A stretch of 64,000 nt of DNA from Bullifex porci (GTDB lineage Bacteria; Spirochaetota; Spirochaetia; Sphaerochaetales; Sphaerochaetaceae). Positions 19,568 to 27,553 of the stretch are shown here, one piece after another. The notes under the pieces are model-generated. The model searched no databases and was not told the DNA's origin. It was given only the letters and a program-made list of their open reading frames with translations. The number at the start of each line of letters is the position of its first letter. The first letter of the stretch is position 1. A program made the translations under genes and the position numbers. The stretch lies in assembly GCF_009695635.1 (NCBI RefSeq), contig NZ_VUNN01000005.1, positions 58,543 through 122,542 of the forward strand. The letters run 5' to 3'.

Positions 19568-20586
19568 TGAAAAAAATTTTAGCATTTGTATTAATTATTA
19601 CACTTTCAGCAACAACATTATTTGCTGCTGCTATTTCAACCTCTCCAGCTGCTACAGTAAATCTAATCAGAAATACACGTATTACTGTTGATGATTTAAA
19701 TAAGAAAATTGCAGAGCTTGGTGCAACACAGGATCAAGCACTCGATGTATTAAATATCATGATTAACGATGAGGTTTTCCTCCAAGGTGCCGAAAGAGAT
19801 GGTATTAAGGTTACTGATAGTCAGAAGAATGCACTCTACTCACAGATGAAAACTCAAATTGAACAGGCTAATGGTGTTACATTAACTCAGGAGGAGTTTG
19901 ATAACCTCGCAATTGAACAATATGGTTCTGTTGAAGCTTATAAAGAGTATTTAACTCAAAACTACATTGTTCAGGCTTATTTAACACAAGAAAAGGGCGA
20001 AGAGCTAAGCCAGAAGAACTATGCTCCTACAGATACAGAAATTAACACATACTATAGAAGAAATAGAACAAGCTTTATCCAGGCTGAAAATGTTTACTTT
20101 GCTCATGTTTATATTGCAAAGACAGGTGATACAGCTAAGGATAATTCAAACAAGGCTTTATTACAGGATGTAGCTAATCAGATTAAGAGCGGTAAGATGA
20201 CATTTGAAGCTGCTGTTTCAAAATATACAGAGGATAAGGAAAGCATCGCAACTGGTGGTGTAATGGGTTATCTTTCAAGTGATAATACGACTGTAAGATC
20301 AGGTTGGGGTGATAACTTTGTTGATGAAGCATTATCATTAGAAATTGGTGTTCCTACATTTATGGAAAGCTTAACAGGCTACCATATTGTTAAGGTTATT
20401 AGCCACAATGATGCTAAGATGCTTACACTTGATGATAGAATTGATCCAGCACAGAACTATACTGTAAGAGATTATATCACTGAAGGTCTTTCATATCAGA
20501 ACTATCAGATTGCAATGTCTGAAGCTCTTAACGATATGATTGCACAGCTCAGAAGTGAAGCAAATATTAAGATTCTTTATAAATAA
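19567..20586 (+). CDS. Periplasmic PpiC-type peptidyl-prolyl isomerase (SurA/PrsA-like)
   Basis: 339 residues. A signal peptide is clear (MKKILAFVLIITLSATTLFA, cleavage near AAA). The first ~150 residues form a helical SurA-N-like chaperone region (DQALDVLNIMINDEVFLQGA), and a parvulin domain lies at about 175-285 with the family pattern HVYIAKTG...GGVMGYLS...GYHIVKV. Such proteins escort outer-membrane proteins to the Bam complex in the periplasm. That fits the BamA at 41400 and the absence of a skp gene next to it. It is coupled to the flavodoxin-like gene and followed by nusB after two bases. Confidence 0.82.
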   Translation: MKKILAFVLIITLSATTLFAAAISTSPAATVNLIRNTRITVDDLNKKIAELGATQDQALDVLNIMINDEVFLQGAERDGIKVTDSQKNALYSQMKTQIEQANGVTLTQEEFDNLAIEQYGSVEAYKEYLTQNYIVQAYLTQEKGEELSQKNYAPTDTEINTYYRRNRTSFIQAENVYFAHVYIAKTGDTAKDNSNKALLQDVANQIKSGKMTFEAAVSKYTEDKESIATGGVMGYLSSDNTTVRSGWGDNFVDEALSLEIGVPTFMESLTGYHIVKVISHNDAKMLTLDDRIDPAQNYTVRDYITEGLSYQNYQIAMSEALNDMIAQLRSEANIKILYK

Positions 20587-20588
20587 TT

Positions 20589-21035
20589 ATGAAAAACGAA
20601 AATAGATTTTTGGATAAACATGAAGCTAGAGAGCTCGCTATCGAGACTCTCTATGCTCTTGATTTTAATGATCAGATTCTTAACTCTCCTGATTTAACAA
20701 ATTTACCAGGAAAGAATGAAGCTGAAATGAAAGAGCTAAGTGAAGAAGTGCTCTTTTATGCTAGATACCTTATTACAGGTGTACTATCTCATATTGAAGA
20801 AATTGATAATATGATTAGTAAGTACTCTATCAACAGACCTTTAGATAAAATTAATATTGTTGATAGAAATGTATTAAGAATATCTGTTTTTTCTTTGCTA
20901 TTTGAAAAGGATTTACATCCATCTATTGTAATTAACGAAGCTGTTAAGCTTTCTCAGGAAATGAGTACAGACGTTACTTACAAGTTTATTAATGGAATTC
21001 TTGACGCAATTAGCAAGAAGGAGATTTCTAGATGA
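20589..21035 (+). CDS. nusB: Transcription antitermination factor NusB
   Basis: 148 residues. NusB with NusE binds boxA RNA and supports rRNA antitermination. The N-terminal helix RELAIETLYALDF and the C-terminal signature IVDRNVLRISVFSLLF ... SIVINEAVKLSQEMS ... FINGILDAI are those of the family. It begins two bases after the isomerase gene and its stop overlaps the map start by four bases. With nusA and greA elsewhere in the window, three general transcription-elongation factors are encoded here. Confidence 0.93.
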   Translation: MKNENRFLDKHEARELAIETLYALDFNDQILNSPDLTNLPGKNEAEMKELSEEVLFYARYLITGVLSHIEEIDNMISKYSINRPLDKINIVDRNVLRISVFSLLFEKDLHPSIVINEAVKLSQEMSTDVTYKFINGILDAISKKEISR

Positions 21036-21790
21036 TTCAGTTAAAACGCCCTCATGAAATTGAAGGGATAAGAACAAGTGGAAAAGTACTTGCTGAATGT
21101 CTTTTACGTCTAGATGAGATTATCAAAGAAGGCGTATCAACTTGGGATATAGATAAGTTTTGTTATTCATTTATTAAAGAGCATAGAGGAATTCCATCTT
21201 GCTTAGGATATTGTGGATATCCTAATTCTGCATGTGTTTCTGTAAATGAAGTAGTAATTCATGGTATTCCATCTAAAAAGAAAATTTTAAATAATGGTGA
21301 TATTGTTTCCGTTGACCTTTGTGTAACTCTAGATGGTTATGTAAGTGATTCAACTAGAACATATGAAGTAGGGAATGTTTCACCAGAGGTCCATAAATTA
21401 AATGTTGTTACAAAAAAATGTTTAGACCTTGGTATTGAAGCAGCTTCAAAAAAGGGTGCTAGAATACTTGATGTAGGTTCAGCAGTTTTTAAGAAAGCCT
21501 TTACTGAAAATGGATATGGCGTTGTAAGAGATTATGCTGGACATGGAGTAGGCTTTGATATTCATGAGGAGCCAGAGGTTCCTAACTATGTTGATAAATT
21601 ACTCCCTAATCCAAGAATTAAGCCAGGTATGGTCTTTGCAATTGAGCCAATGATTAATATGGGAACTTGGAGAGTAAAGGTTCTAAAGGATGGCTGGACA
21701 GTAGTAACACAAGATGAAAAGCCAGCTTGTCACTGGGAGCATACAGTTGCAATGACTGATAACGGACTTGAAGTATTAACACTACTATAG
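21032..21790 (+). CDS. map: Methionine aminopeptidase, type I
   Basis: 252 residues. It removes the initiator methionine from new proteins. All metal ligands can be placed: D95, D106, H171, E205 and E236, with the substrate histidine H77 (VVIHGIP), spaced as in the E. coli enzyme. There is no N-terminal zinc-finger or SH3-like extension, so it is the short type Ia form. The ATG overlaps the nusB stop (ATGA). A phosphoribosyltransferase gene follows after nine bases with a strong ribosome-binding site. Confidence 0.97.
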   Translation: MIQLKRPHEIEGIRTSGKVLAECLLRLDEIIKEGVSTWDIDKFCYSFIKEHRGIPSCLGYCGYPNSACVSVNEVVIHGIPSKKKILNNGDIVSVDLCVTLDGYVSDSTRTYEVGNVSPEVHKLNVVTKKCLDLGIEAASKKGARILDVGSAVFKKAFTENGYGVVRDYAGHGVGFDIHEEPEVPNYVDKLLPNPRIKPGMVFAIEPMINMGTWRVKVLKDGWTVVTQDEKPACHWEHTVAMTDNGLEVLTLL

Positions 21791-21799
21791 GAGGAATAA

Positions 21800-22414
21800 A
21801 TGTCAAAAGAATTCATCACCTGCGATATGATCAGAGATGCTGCTCTTAAGCTTGTATGGAAGATGTATAAGGAAGATGGCTTTGTGCCAGATGTAATATA
21901 TGACTCTCTAAGAGGTGGAGCATATATGGCTAATGTTATGAGTGAGTTTTATAAGCTTCTAGCATTAAAGAGCAATAAGACACCAGTATTCTATGCTGCA
22001 GTAGTAGCAAGAAGCTACTCTGAAGTTAAATGCCATGCAGGCCATGTAGACATCGATGGATGGACATATTCTCCACTAAAGCTTAAAAAGGGTCAAAAGG
22101 TATTAATTGTTGATGATATCTTTGATACAGGTATGACTGTTAATGCCCTAGTTAAAACTGTTATGGAATCTGGAATTCCTAGAGAGGATATTAAGGTTGC
22201 TGTATATGACTACAAGGTACCTCTCTATAAAAAGGAAGAACCACTTCCTATTCAACCAGATTATTGGTGCAGAAAGCATATATTAAACTCACCTGCAGAT
22301 GAAAGATGGATACACTACACCTGCCATGAGTTTATTGGTTTAACTCATGATGAGGTTGATGAGGTATATAAGGACCAAGAGGTTAGAGAAATACTTCATA
22401 CGATTTTAGAGTAA
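21800..22414 (+). CDS. Phosphoribosyltransferase (purine type)
   Basis: 204 residues. The PRPP-binding loop is VLIVDDIFDTGMT, and SLRGGAYMA near residue 37 is the pyrophosphate loop, both standard for type I phosphoribosyltransferases; the closest in style are hypoxanthine/guanine or xanthine enzymes and archaeal-type relatives. The C-terminal part (PDYWCRKH, DERWIHYTCHEF) is long and aromatic and probably forms the base-binding hood. The exact purine is not decidable by eye. GGAGGAATAAATG gives a strong start. It is last in the run and ends at a strong terminator. Confidence 0.78.
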   Translation: MSKEFITCDMIRDAALKLVWKMYKEDGFVPDVIYDSLRGGAYMANVMSEFYKLLALKSNKTPVFYAAVVARSYSEVKCHAGHVDIDGWTYSPLKLKKGQKVLIVDDIFDTGMTVNALVKTVMESGIPREDIKVAVYDYKVPLYKKEEPLPIQPDYWCRKHILNSPADERWIHYTCHEFIGLTHDEVDEVYKDQEVREILHTILE

Positions 22415-22423
22415 ATGATTGAT

Positions 22424-22460
22424 GGCTGTTAATCTTTTTGATTAACAGCCTTATTTTTTG
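22424..22460 (+). terminator. Intrinsic terminator after the phosphoribosyltransferase
   Basis: An 11-bp perfect stem GGCTGTTAATC / GATTAACAGCC with loop TTTTT, followed by TTATTTTTT. It closes the plus-strand run; the bases from here to the minus-strand terminator at 22591 hold nothing I can recognise. Confidence 0.92.
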
Positions 22461-22590
22461 TCCAAGAGTAAATATAATTTCCTTTACCAACAATAGAACA
22501 ACTTATTCAAATATTAACTACAAAGCTGATAAATCTTATCGCTAAAGACAGTAAAGGTTAATAAAATACTTCAAGCGATAATTCAAAGGG

Positions 22591-22622
22591 TAAAAAAATA
22601 CTACCGGCGTAAAACCGGTAGT
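22591..22622 (-). terminator. Intrinsic terminator of the lipoprotein operon
   Basis: An 8-bp perfect stem ACTACCGG / CCGGTAGT (22600-22622) with a 7-base loop; on the minus strand it is followed by TATTTTTTTA. It lies 20 bases past the stop of the minus-strand lipoprotein gene. Confidence 0.88.
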
Positions 22623-22641
22623 GTAATTCAATAATTCTTAT

Positions 22642-23670
22642 TTATAAAATTGTAGGTGTTCCACTAACTGATAATGTAAAGAAACCATTATTAGTAGTAC
22701 AGATCTTATAATTATCACCTACCTTAAAATATCCAATTATAGATACTGTAGATATTTTAGAAATAGTAGTTGATGAAATAGGACCACCATTTAATGATAA
22801 TTTATAAAAGTTTGAGCTTCCATCATATGCATAATAAAGATTACCATTATCAATAAAGGAAGCAAAATCCTTTTGATATACAGTTGATATACTATATATT
22901 TTAGTTAAGGTATTACCCTCTAGTTTATAAAAAGAAGTTCCCTCATTTGTTTTAGAGAATATTAAAACTGTAGTAGAAGCATCTTTAGCAACAGATCTTA
23001 AATTACCAAGATCAGATTCTGGTTTGACGATACTTCGTAAAGTTGAAGGAGTTGAAGGATTTGTACTATCATCAAAGTAGTAATAAACAAGTGAGGATGT
23101 ATCTGGTATTCCTGAAGCTGATGTTGTATAAACTAAGATGTCATCAATATTTTTAACAAATCTTGGATTTTCAAGAACAGAAGCTTTCTTAGTAAAAGTA
23201 ATTATATTATCATCAATTGATGTTGAAACTACATCACCATTTTTATTTATTAAATATTTATCAAAAGCACCACAGAAGATATCTGTATTTGCGCTTCCAT
23301 CTAATGATTTCTTTTCCTTTGTATTTATATTAATTGAATAATATTCATCATACTTTGGAGTTATACTATTAGCACTCTCAATAAAGTATATTATTTGGTT
23401 GTTATCTATATCCAAAATAAATCTATTACTCTTTTTTGCTTCTGCTGAACCATCAATGGTAGTATATACACCACTAACTAAATTGTATGATTCAATACCA
23501 TTTACAGAACTAAAATAAACAAAATCACCACTTCTACCAATTAACGAAATTCTTCTGTTATCAGATGGTACTCTATCTAATACCTCTGCAAAGATACCTT
23601 GGTTATCAAGGTTACAGGAGGTTAAGAGTGCAACTAATAAAATAAATAATAAAAGCATATATTTTTTCAT
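22642..23670 (-). CDS. Predicted lipoprotein of unknown function
   Basis: 342 residues. The N terminus is a lipoprotein signal, MKKYMLLLFILLVALLTSC, with the lipidated cysteine at C19. The rest is rich in short beta strands with repeating patterns such as DFVYFSSVNGIESYNL, NNQIIYFIE, DILVYTTSAS and NGNLYYAYDG, which suggests a beta-propeller of WD/YVTN or DUF5050 style, but I recognise no family. AGGAG precedes the ATG. It lies nine bases downstream of a barrel protein gene under one promoter, so the two may work together at the outer membrane. I do not know its function. Confidence 0.75.
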   Translation of the reverse strand: MKKYMLLLFILLVALLTSCNLDNQGIFAEVLDRVPSDNRRISLIGRSGDFVYFSSVNGIESYNLVSGVYTTIDGSAEAKKSNRFILDIDNNQIIYFIESANSITPKYDEYYSININTKEKKSLDGSANTDIFCGAFDKYLINKNGDVVSTSIDDNIITFTKKASVLENPRFVKNIDDILVYTTSASGIPDTSSLVYYYFDDSTNPSTPSTLRSIVKPESDLGNLRSVAKDASTTVLIFSKTNEGTSFYKLEGNTLTKIYSISTVYQKDFASFIDNGNLYYAYDGSSNFYKLSLNGGPISSTTISKISTVSIIGYFKVGDNYKICTTNNGFFTLSVSGTPTIL

Positions 23671-23679
23671 AATTCACTC

Positions 23680-24267
23680 CTATTGACGATATGTTACCAT
23701 TAAGGTAGCTGGAAGGAAGGTTGCAAATGCATTCTTTTCTTTAGCAGCTGAAGAGAAATAAATTTCAGGAATCATCCAAACACCTGTATTAACACCAATT
23801 CCCCAATTCTCAGTGAAATAGTACTGTAGGCCAATTTCAGCAGATACATAGAAAGGAAGATATGAACCACCATCAGAGAGTGAAAGATAACAAATACCAG
23901 CACCCAATGAAATAGGTATATCGATAGTACCTTGAACAGGTAACCATGTTGCCTTAGCAATGATTGGAACGTTAGTAACTAGCTTTCCATCAATTACAAA
24001 GTTAAACATATATCCAATCTCACAACCTAACGCTATTTGAGGACTAACATTTAATTGATAACAAATAGAACCATAACCACCAAGAGAAAGCTTTGTATCA
24101 AAAAAGGTCTTAGTAGTATTATCTGCAAATCTAGTAATAGATAAAGGAAAATCTACACCTGCAGAAATTGTAAAACGTTGACTACCATTATCGTAGTACT
24201 TATTTGCAGCAAACAAGCTAAATGTCATGCATACAAGTAAACATAAAACAAGGATTTTTTTTCTCAT
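23680..24267 (-). CDS. Small outer-membrane beta-barrel protein
   Basis: 195 residues. A signal peptide (MRKKILVLCLLVCMTFSLFA, cleavage after AA) is followed by alternating hydrophobic strands separated by glycine/aromatic turns (FTISAGVDFPLSITRF, SLGGYGSICYQLNV, ALGCEIGYMFNFVID, AEIGLQYYFTENWGIGV) and ends in a strand LMVTYRQ. That is the pattern of an 8-10-strand OmpA/OmpW-like barrel. The specific role is unknown. It is first in a two-gene unit with the lipoprotein. There is no ribosome-binding site, and the promoter is so close that the mRNA probably starts at the ATG itself. Confidence 0.78.
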   Translation of the reverse strand: MRKKILVLCLLVCMTFSLFAANKYYDNGSQRFTISAGVDFPLSITRFADNTTKTFFDTKLSLGGYGSICYQLNVSPQIALGCEIGYMFNFVIDGKLVTNVPIIAKATWLPVQGTIDIPISLGAGICYLSLSDGGSYLPFYVSAEIGLQYYFTENWGIGVNTGVWMIPEIYFSSAAKEKNAFATFLPATLMVTYRQ

Positions 24268-24273
24268 AGAGAA

Positions 24274-24302
24274 AATATAATCTATTTGCCAGTACTAATC
24301 AA
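24274..24302 (-). promoter_or_regulatory. Promoter of the barrel/lipoprotein unit, leaderless geometry
   Basis: On the minus strand TTGATT (24302-24297) and TATATT (24279-24274) are 17 bases apart. Only six bases separate the -10 box from the ATG at 24267, so transcription should begin at or next to the A of the start codon. Confidence 0.75.
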
Positions 24303-24311
24303 AGGGGGATG

Positions 24312-24341
24312 TTGTCATTCGAGCGAAATTCCATGTAAACT
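24312..24341 (+). promoter_or_regulatory. Candidate folD promoter, leaderless geometry
   Basis: TTGTCA (24312-24317) and TAAACT (24336-24341), 18 bases apart, with seven bases from the -10 box to the folD ATG. The -10 match is only four of six, so this is weaker than the divergent promoter it adjoins. Confidence 0.5.
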
Positions 24342-24348
24342 ACATCTT

Positions 24349-25230
24349 ATGAGTATATCAATTGATGGAAAATTAGTTTCTCAAACAATAAGAGAAGATA
24401 TAAAAAAGGAAACAGCAGAGCTAAAAGATATTTATGCAAAGGTTCCAAAGCTTGCTGTAATATTAGTTGGAAATAATCCTGCTAGCCAAACATATGTTGC
24501 ATCTAAAGGAAAGGCAGCAATTGAATGTGGTTTTGAATATGAAGATTTTATTTTAGATGAAAGTACTAGTGAAGCAGAGCTATTAGCTTTAGTTGAAAAG
24601 CTAAATAAAGATAAAACTGTTAATGGAATTTTAGTTCAGCTACCACTTCCAAAGCATCTTAATGAAGAGCTAATTATTAATACTATTGATCCTAAAAAGG
24701 ATGTTGATGGCTTTTCACCCTTTAATACTGGCTTATTAGCTATAGGTGAAGATTGCTTAAAGCCTTGTACACCTGCTGGAATTATTGAACTACTAAGCTT
24801 TTATAATATTCAAACCTCAGGAAAGAAAGTTTGTGTATTAGGAAGAAGTAATATTGTAGGTAAGCCAATTGCTTTAATGCTAATGCAAAAGGACTATGAT
24901 GCAACAGTAACAGTATGTAACTCAAAAACTCCAAATCTATCAGATGAAACACTGAGATCTGATATTATAATTGCAGCTATTGGTAAAAGTGAATTCCTTA
25001 CTGCTGATATGGTTAAAGAGGGTAGTGTTGTTATTGATGTAGGTATTAATAGAATTAAGGATGAAACAAAGAAGAAGGGCTATAGAATAGTTGGTGATTG
25101 TGATTTTTTATCACTTAAAGATAAGTGCTCATACATTACACCTGTTCCTGGTGGTGTAGGGCCTATGACAATCACAATGTTGATGAAAAACACACTTAAA
25201 GCCTTTAAATCACAATGGGGTATTAAATGA
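24349..25230 (+). CDS. folD: Bifunctional methylenetetrahydrofolate dehydrogenase/cyclohydrolase
   Basis: 293 residues from the ATG at 24349; the frame stays open 63 bases further up but the translation there is unlike the family. FolD interconverts 5,10-methylene-THF and 10-formyl-THF using NADP. The catalytic Y49 and K53 stand in QTYVASKGKA, and the nucleotide loop is GRSNIVGKP, followed by the C-terminal PVPGGVGPMT signature. There is no ribosome-binding site, and a promoter-like pair ends seven bases before the ATG. Its stop overlaps the miaB start (ATGA), so folD-miaB-sirtuin is probably one transcript. Confidence 0.96.
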   Translation: MSISIDGKLVSQTIREDIKKETAELKDIYAKVPKLAVILVGNNPASQTYVASKGKAAIECGFEYEDFILDESTSEAELLALVEKLNKDKTVNGILVQLPLPKHLNEELIINTIDPKKDVDGFSPFNTGLLAIGEDCLKPCTPAGIIELLSFYNIQTSGKKVCVLGRSNIVGKPIALMLMQKDYDATVTVCNSKTPNLSDETLRSDIIIAAIGKSEFLTADMVKEGSVVIDVGINRIKDETKKKGYRIVGDCDFLSLKDKCSYITPVPGGVGPMTITMLMKNTLKAFKSQWGIK

Positions 25231-26504
25231 AATATTTTATTGAATCATATGGGTGTCAGCTAAATATGGCTGAATCAAATGCATTAGAGCTTTTATTAAA
25301 GGGAGCTGGAATTGATAAAAGTGAAGTTGCAGAGGATTCAGATTGTGTAATTATAAATACATGCTCTGTAAGAAAAACTGCAGAAAATAGAATATGGGGA
25401 CGCCTATCTTTTTTCGGAAAGCTAAAAAAGCAAAAGAAGAACTATAAAATAATAGTAACAGGATGTATGGCTGAACGCTTAAAGGATGAGCTAAAGAAGG
25501 ATTGTCCTTTTGTCGATGCAGTTATTGGTACTAATGAGAAGATGGAAATCGTTGACTTCCTCTTAGGCGAAAATATTCTAAATAAAGAAAAATACAACTT
25601 TACTGCCTCATACTATAAGGAAGGTGAATTCTCATCATATGTACCAATAATGAATGGATGTAATAATTTCTGTTCATATTGTATTGTTCCTTACGTTAGA
25701 GGAAGAGAGATCTCTAGAAGTGTTGATGATATTATTAAGGAAGTAAAAGCTCTTGATGAAAAGGGTGTAAAGGAAATTACCTTACTTGGTCAAAATGTTA
25801 ACTCCTACAACTATGAGGGCCTAACCTTCCCAGAGCTCTTAAAGCTAATTTGTAAGGAGCTTAATAATATTGAATTTGTTAGATTTGAATCTCCTCATCC
25901 AAAGGATTTTTCAGATGAATTAATTAGTGTAATTAAAAATGAAAAGCGAGTATGCTCTCATATTCATCTACCAATGCAAAGTGGTAATAGCAGAATATTA
26001 AAGCTTATGAATAGAAAGAATACTCGTGAAAGCTTTATTGCACTAATTGATAAAATGCGTAAAGAAATTCCTGACTTAACCTTTGCTACAGATGTAATGG
26101 TAGGCTTCCCAACTGAAACAGAAGAGGAATATCTTGATACTCTATCATTAATGGAATATATGCATCCAATTGAAGCCTTTATGTATTACTATAACTTAAG
26201 AGAGGGTACAGTAGCTGCAAAGATGGAAGGGCAGCTTGAGGATGATGTAAAGATAGCTCGTCTAGAAAGATTAATTGATGAGCAGCTAAAGAGATGTCAA
26301 AAAGAGAAGCTTACTCGTAAGGATATGATTACAAGAGGTGTAGTAACAGGTGTTACTCGTGATGATAAGGATAAGTATCTTGCTAGAAATGATCATAATG
26401 AAATGATTAGCTTCATGCCAAAAAATAAAGTAGAAATTGGTTCCATGGTTAATTTAAAGTGTTATGATTTAAAGGGAAATACCTATTTAGCAGATGAGAT
26501 TTAA
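25227..26504 (+). CDS. miaB: tRNA-2-methylthio-N6-dimethylallyladenosine synthase
   Basis: 425 residues. MiaB is a radical-SAM methylthiotransferase acting on A37 of tRNAs. The N-terminal cluster cysteines are C10, C46 and C80, and the radical-SAM triad is C145, C149 and C152 (CNNFCSYC), followed by VPYVRGREISR, which is typical of MiaB rather than MtaB or RimO. The C-terminal ~60 residues form a TRAM domain (TRGVVTGVTRDDKDKYLA...). It overlaps the folD stop and precedes the sirtuin gene by two bases. The partner miaA is not in the window. Confidence 0.96.
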   Translation: MKYFIESYGCQLNMAESNALELLLKGAGIDKSEVAEDSDCVIINTCSVRKTAENRIWGRLSFFGKLKKQKKNYKIIVTGCMAERLKDELKKDCPFVDAVIGTNEKMEIVDFLLGENILNKEKYNFTASYYKEGEFSSYVPIMNGCNNFCSYCIVPYVRGREISRSVDDIIKEVKALDEKGVKEITLLGQNVNSYNYEGLTFPELLKLICKELNNIEFVRFESPHPKDFSDELISVIKNEKRVCSHIHLPMQSGNSRILKLMNRKNTRESFIALIDKMRKEIPDLTFATDVMVGFPTETEEEYLDTLSLMEYMHPIEAFMYYYNLREGTVAAKMEGQLEDDVKIARLERLIDEQLKRCQKEKLTRKDMITRGVVTGVTRDDKDKYLARNDHNEMISFMPKNKVEIGSMVNLKCYDLKGNTYLADEI

Positions 26505-26506
26505 TT

Positions 26507-27298
26507 ATGAGTGAATATAGTGAAGAAAAAAGTGTTTTTGATAAAAAGTTTGAAGAGCTTTGGTCTTTATTAATGAGATCAAGGAAAATAGCTGTTTTTA
26601 CAGGTGCTGGAGTATCAACACTATCTGGAATACCAGATTTCAGAGGAAAGCATGGAGTTTATAACTCTCCATGGCAAGGCTTACCTGTAGAAACTATATT
26701 ATCCTACGACTACTTTTTTTCACATCCAGATATTTTCTATAAGTGGACGGAGGAGGTTTGGTACCATCTAGAAGATTATAAACCAAATATCGTTCACTAT
26801 ACTCTTGCTAAAATGGAAGAGAAGGGAATATTAAAGGATGGAGTCTTTACTCAAAATATTGATTTTCTTCATCAAAGAGCAGGGAGTAAAAAGGTATGGG
26901 AGCTTCATGGCTCTGCTAGACACTCATATTGCACTAATTGTAATGGATTTTATAAATATGAGGAAATAGCTCCTATCGTTCAAAGAGGGGAAATACCTAA
27001 ATGTACTCGCTGTGGAAGCTTAATTAAGCCTGATATTGTATTATATGGTGAGAATTTACCAATGAGTGTGCTTAGACAGGCAGAAACTGTCTTCTCTCAA
27101 GCTGATTTAACCTTAATACTAGGATCTTCTTTAACTGTATATCCAGCAGCCTCCTTACCTAAGCTTACATCATACTATGGTGGTAAGGTTGTAATTGTTA
27201 ATGCAGATCCAACAGATCAGGATAAAGATGCAACTCTAATTTTTAGAGATCTTGAACAAACCTTTAATGCATTAGATGAAGCATTAAGAAGTATCTAA
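26507..27298 (+). CDS. Sir2-family NAD-dependent deacylase
   Basis: 263 residues. The NAD-binding GAG (33-35) and GIPDFRG, the TQNID motif (115-119), the catalytic H134 (LHGS) and two CxxC zinc pairs (C142/C145, C166/C169) are all present, so it should be an active class III sirtuin that removes acyl groups from lysines in the cytoplasm. The tyrosine/arginine pair diagnostic for desuccinylases (YxxR) is not evident at the expected place, which favours deacetylation, but this is a weak inference. It ends the folD-miaB unit; a hairpin follows at 27306-27330. Confidence 0.93.
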   Translation: MSEYSEEKSVFDKKFEELWSLLMRSRKIAVFTGAGVSTLSGIPDFRGKHGVYNSPWQGLPVETILSYDYFFSHPDIFYKWTEEVWYHLEDYKPNIVHYTLAKMEEKGILKDGVFTQNIDFLHQRAGSKKVWELHGSARHSYCTNCNGFYKYEEIAPIVQRGEIPKCTRCGSLIKPDIVLYGENLPMSVLRQAETVFSQADLTLILGSSLTVYPAASLPKLTSYYGGKVVIVNADPTDQDKDATLIFRDLEQTFNALDEALRSI

Positions 27299-27305
27299 AT
27301 TATAG

Positions 27306-27330
27306 GTCCAAAGCTTTTATAGCTTTGGAC
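27306..27330. terminator. Hairpin between the sirtuin gene and the converging small gene
   Basis: A 9-bp perfect stem GTCCAAAGC / GCTTTGGAC with a 7-base AT loop lies exactly between the two converging stops. Neither side has a good T-run, so it may be a weak terminator or an mRNA 3'-end stabiliser serving both strands. Confidence 0.55.
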
Positions 27331-27507
27331 TTAGCTAAGAACCTTTAGCATTATCTCTAGGTGAACTAATTCAATATCATTAACTATAAAATTAGGGTCT
27401 AACAATTCAATAGAATTATCTTTAACAAGATAAAGACCCTTTTTATCATTTCCTACAGCATAGGTTTTATTTTCAATAATAGTATGTCCTATTAACTCTT
27501 TATCCAT
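27331..27507 (-). CDS. Hypothetical small protein downstream of tmRNA
   Basis: A 58-codon frame I translated by hand: it starts MDKELIGHTIIENKTYAVGN, continues with DKKGLYLVKDNSIELLDPN and ends LVHLEIMLKVLS before TAA. The composition is that of a real acidic protein rather than of antisense noise, and it fills the only otherwise empty stretch between the sirtuin gene and tmRNA. A weak purine tract (AAAGAGAG) precedes the ATG; it overlaps the end of the tmRNA terminator, so expression may depend on readthrough. The sequence resembles the short strand-rich cores of regulatory or DUF proteins, but I recognise no family. Confidence 0.5.
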   Translation of the reverse strand: MDKELIGHTIIENKTYAVGNDKKGLYLVKDNSIELLDPNFIVNDIELVHLEIMLKVLS

Positions 27508-27518
27508 AAGCTCTCTTT

Positions 27519-27547
27519 AAAAAAATGAGCCAAGCTACTAACTTGGC
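27519..27547 (-). terminator. Intrinsic terminator of tmRNA
   Basis: On the minus strand GCCAAG and CTTGGC form a 6-bp stem with a 7-base loop, followed by TCATTTTTTT. It begins only seven bases past the mature tmRNA 3' end. Confidence 0.82.
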
Positions 27548-27553
27548 CCTTAA

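Noticed and set aside
22461..22590. Possible small RNA or riboswitch between two terminators
   Set aside because: The stretch is AT-rich with no promoter, hairpin or recognisable aptamer; it looks like plain spacer between converging units.
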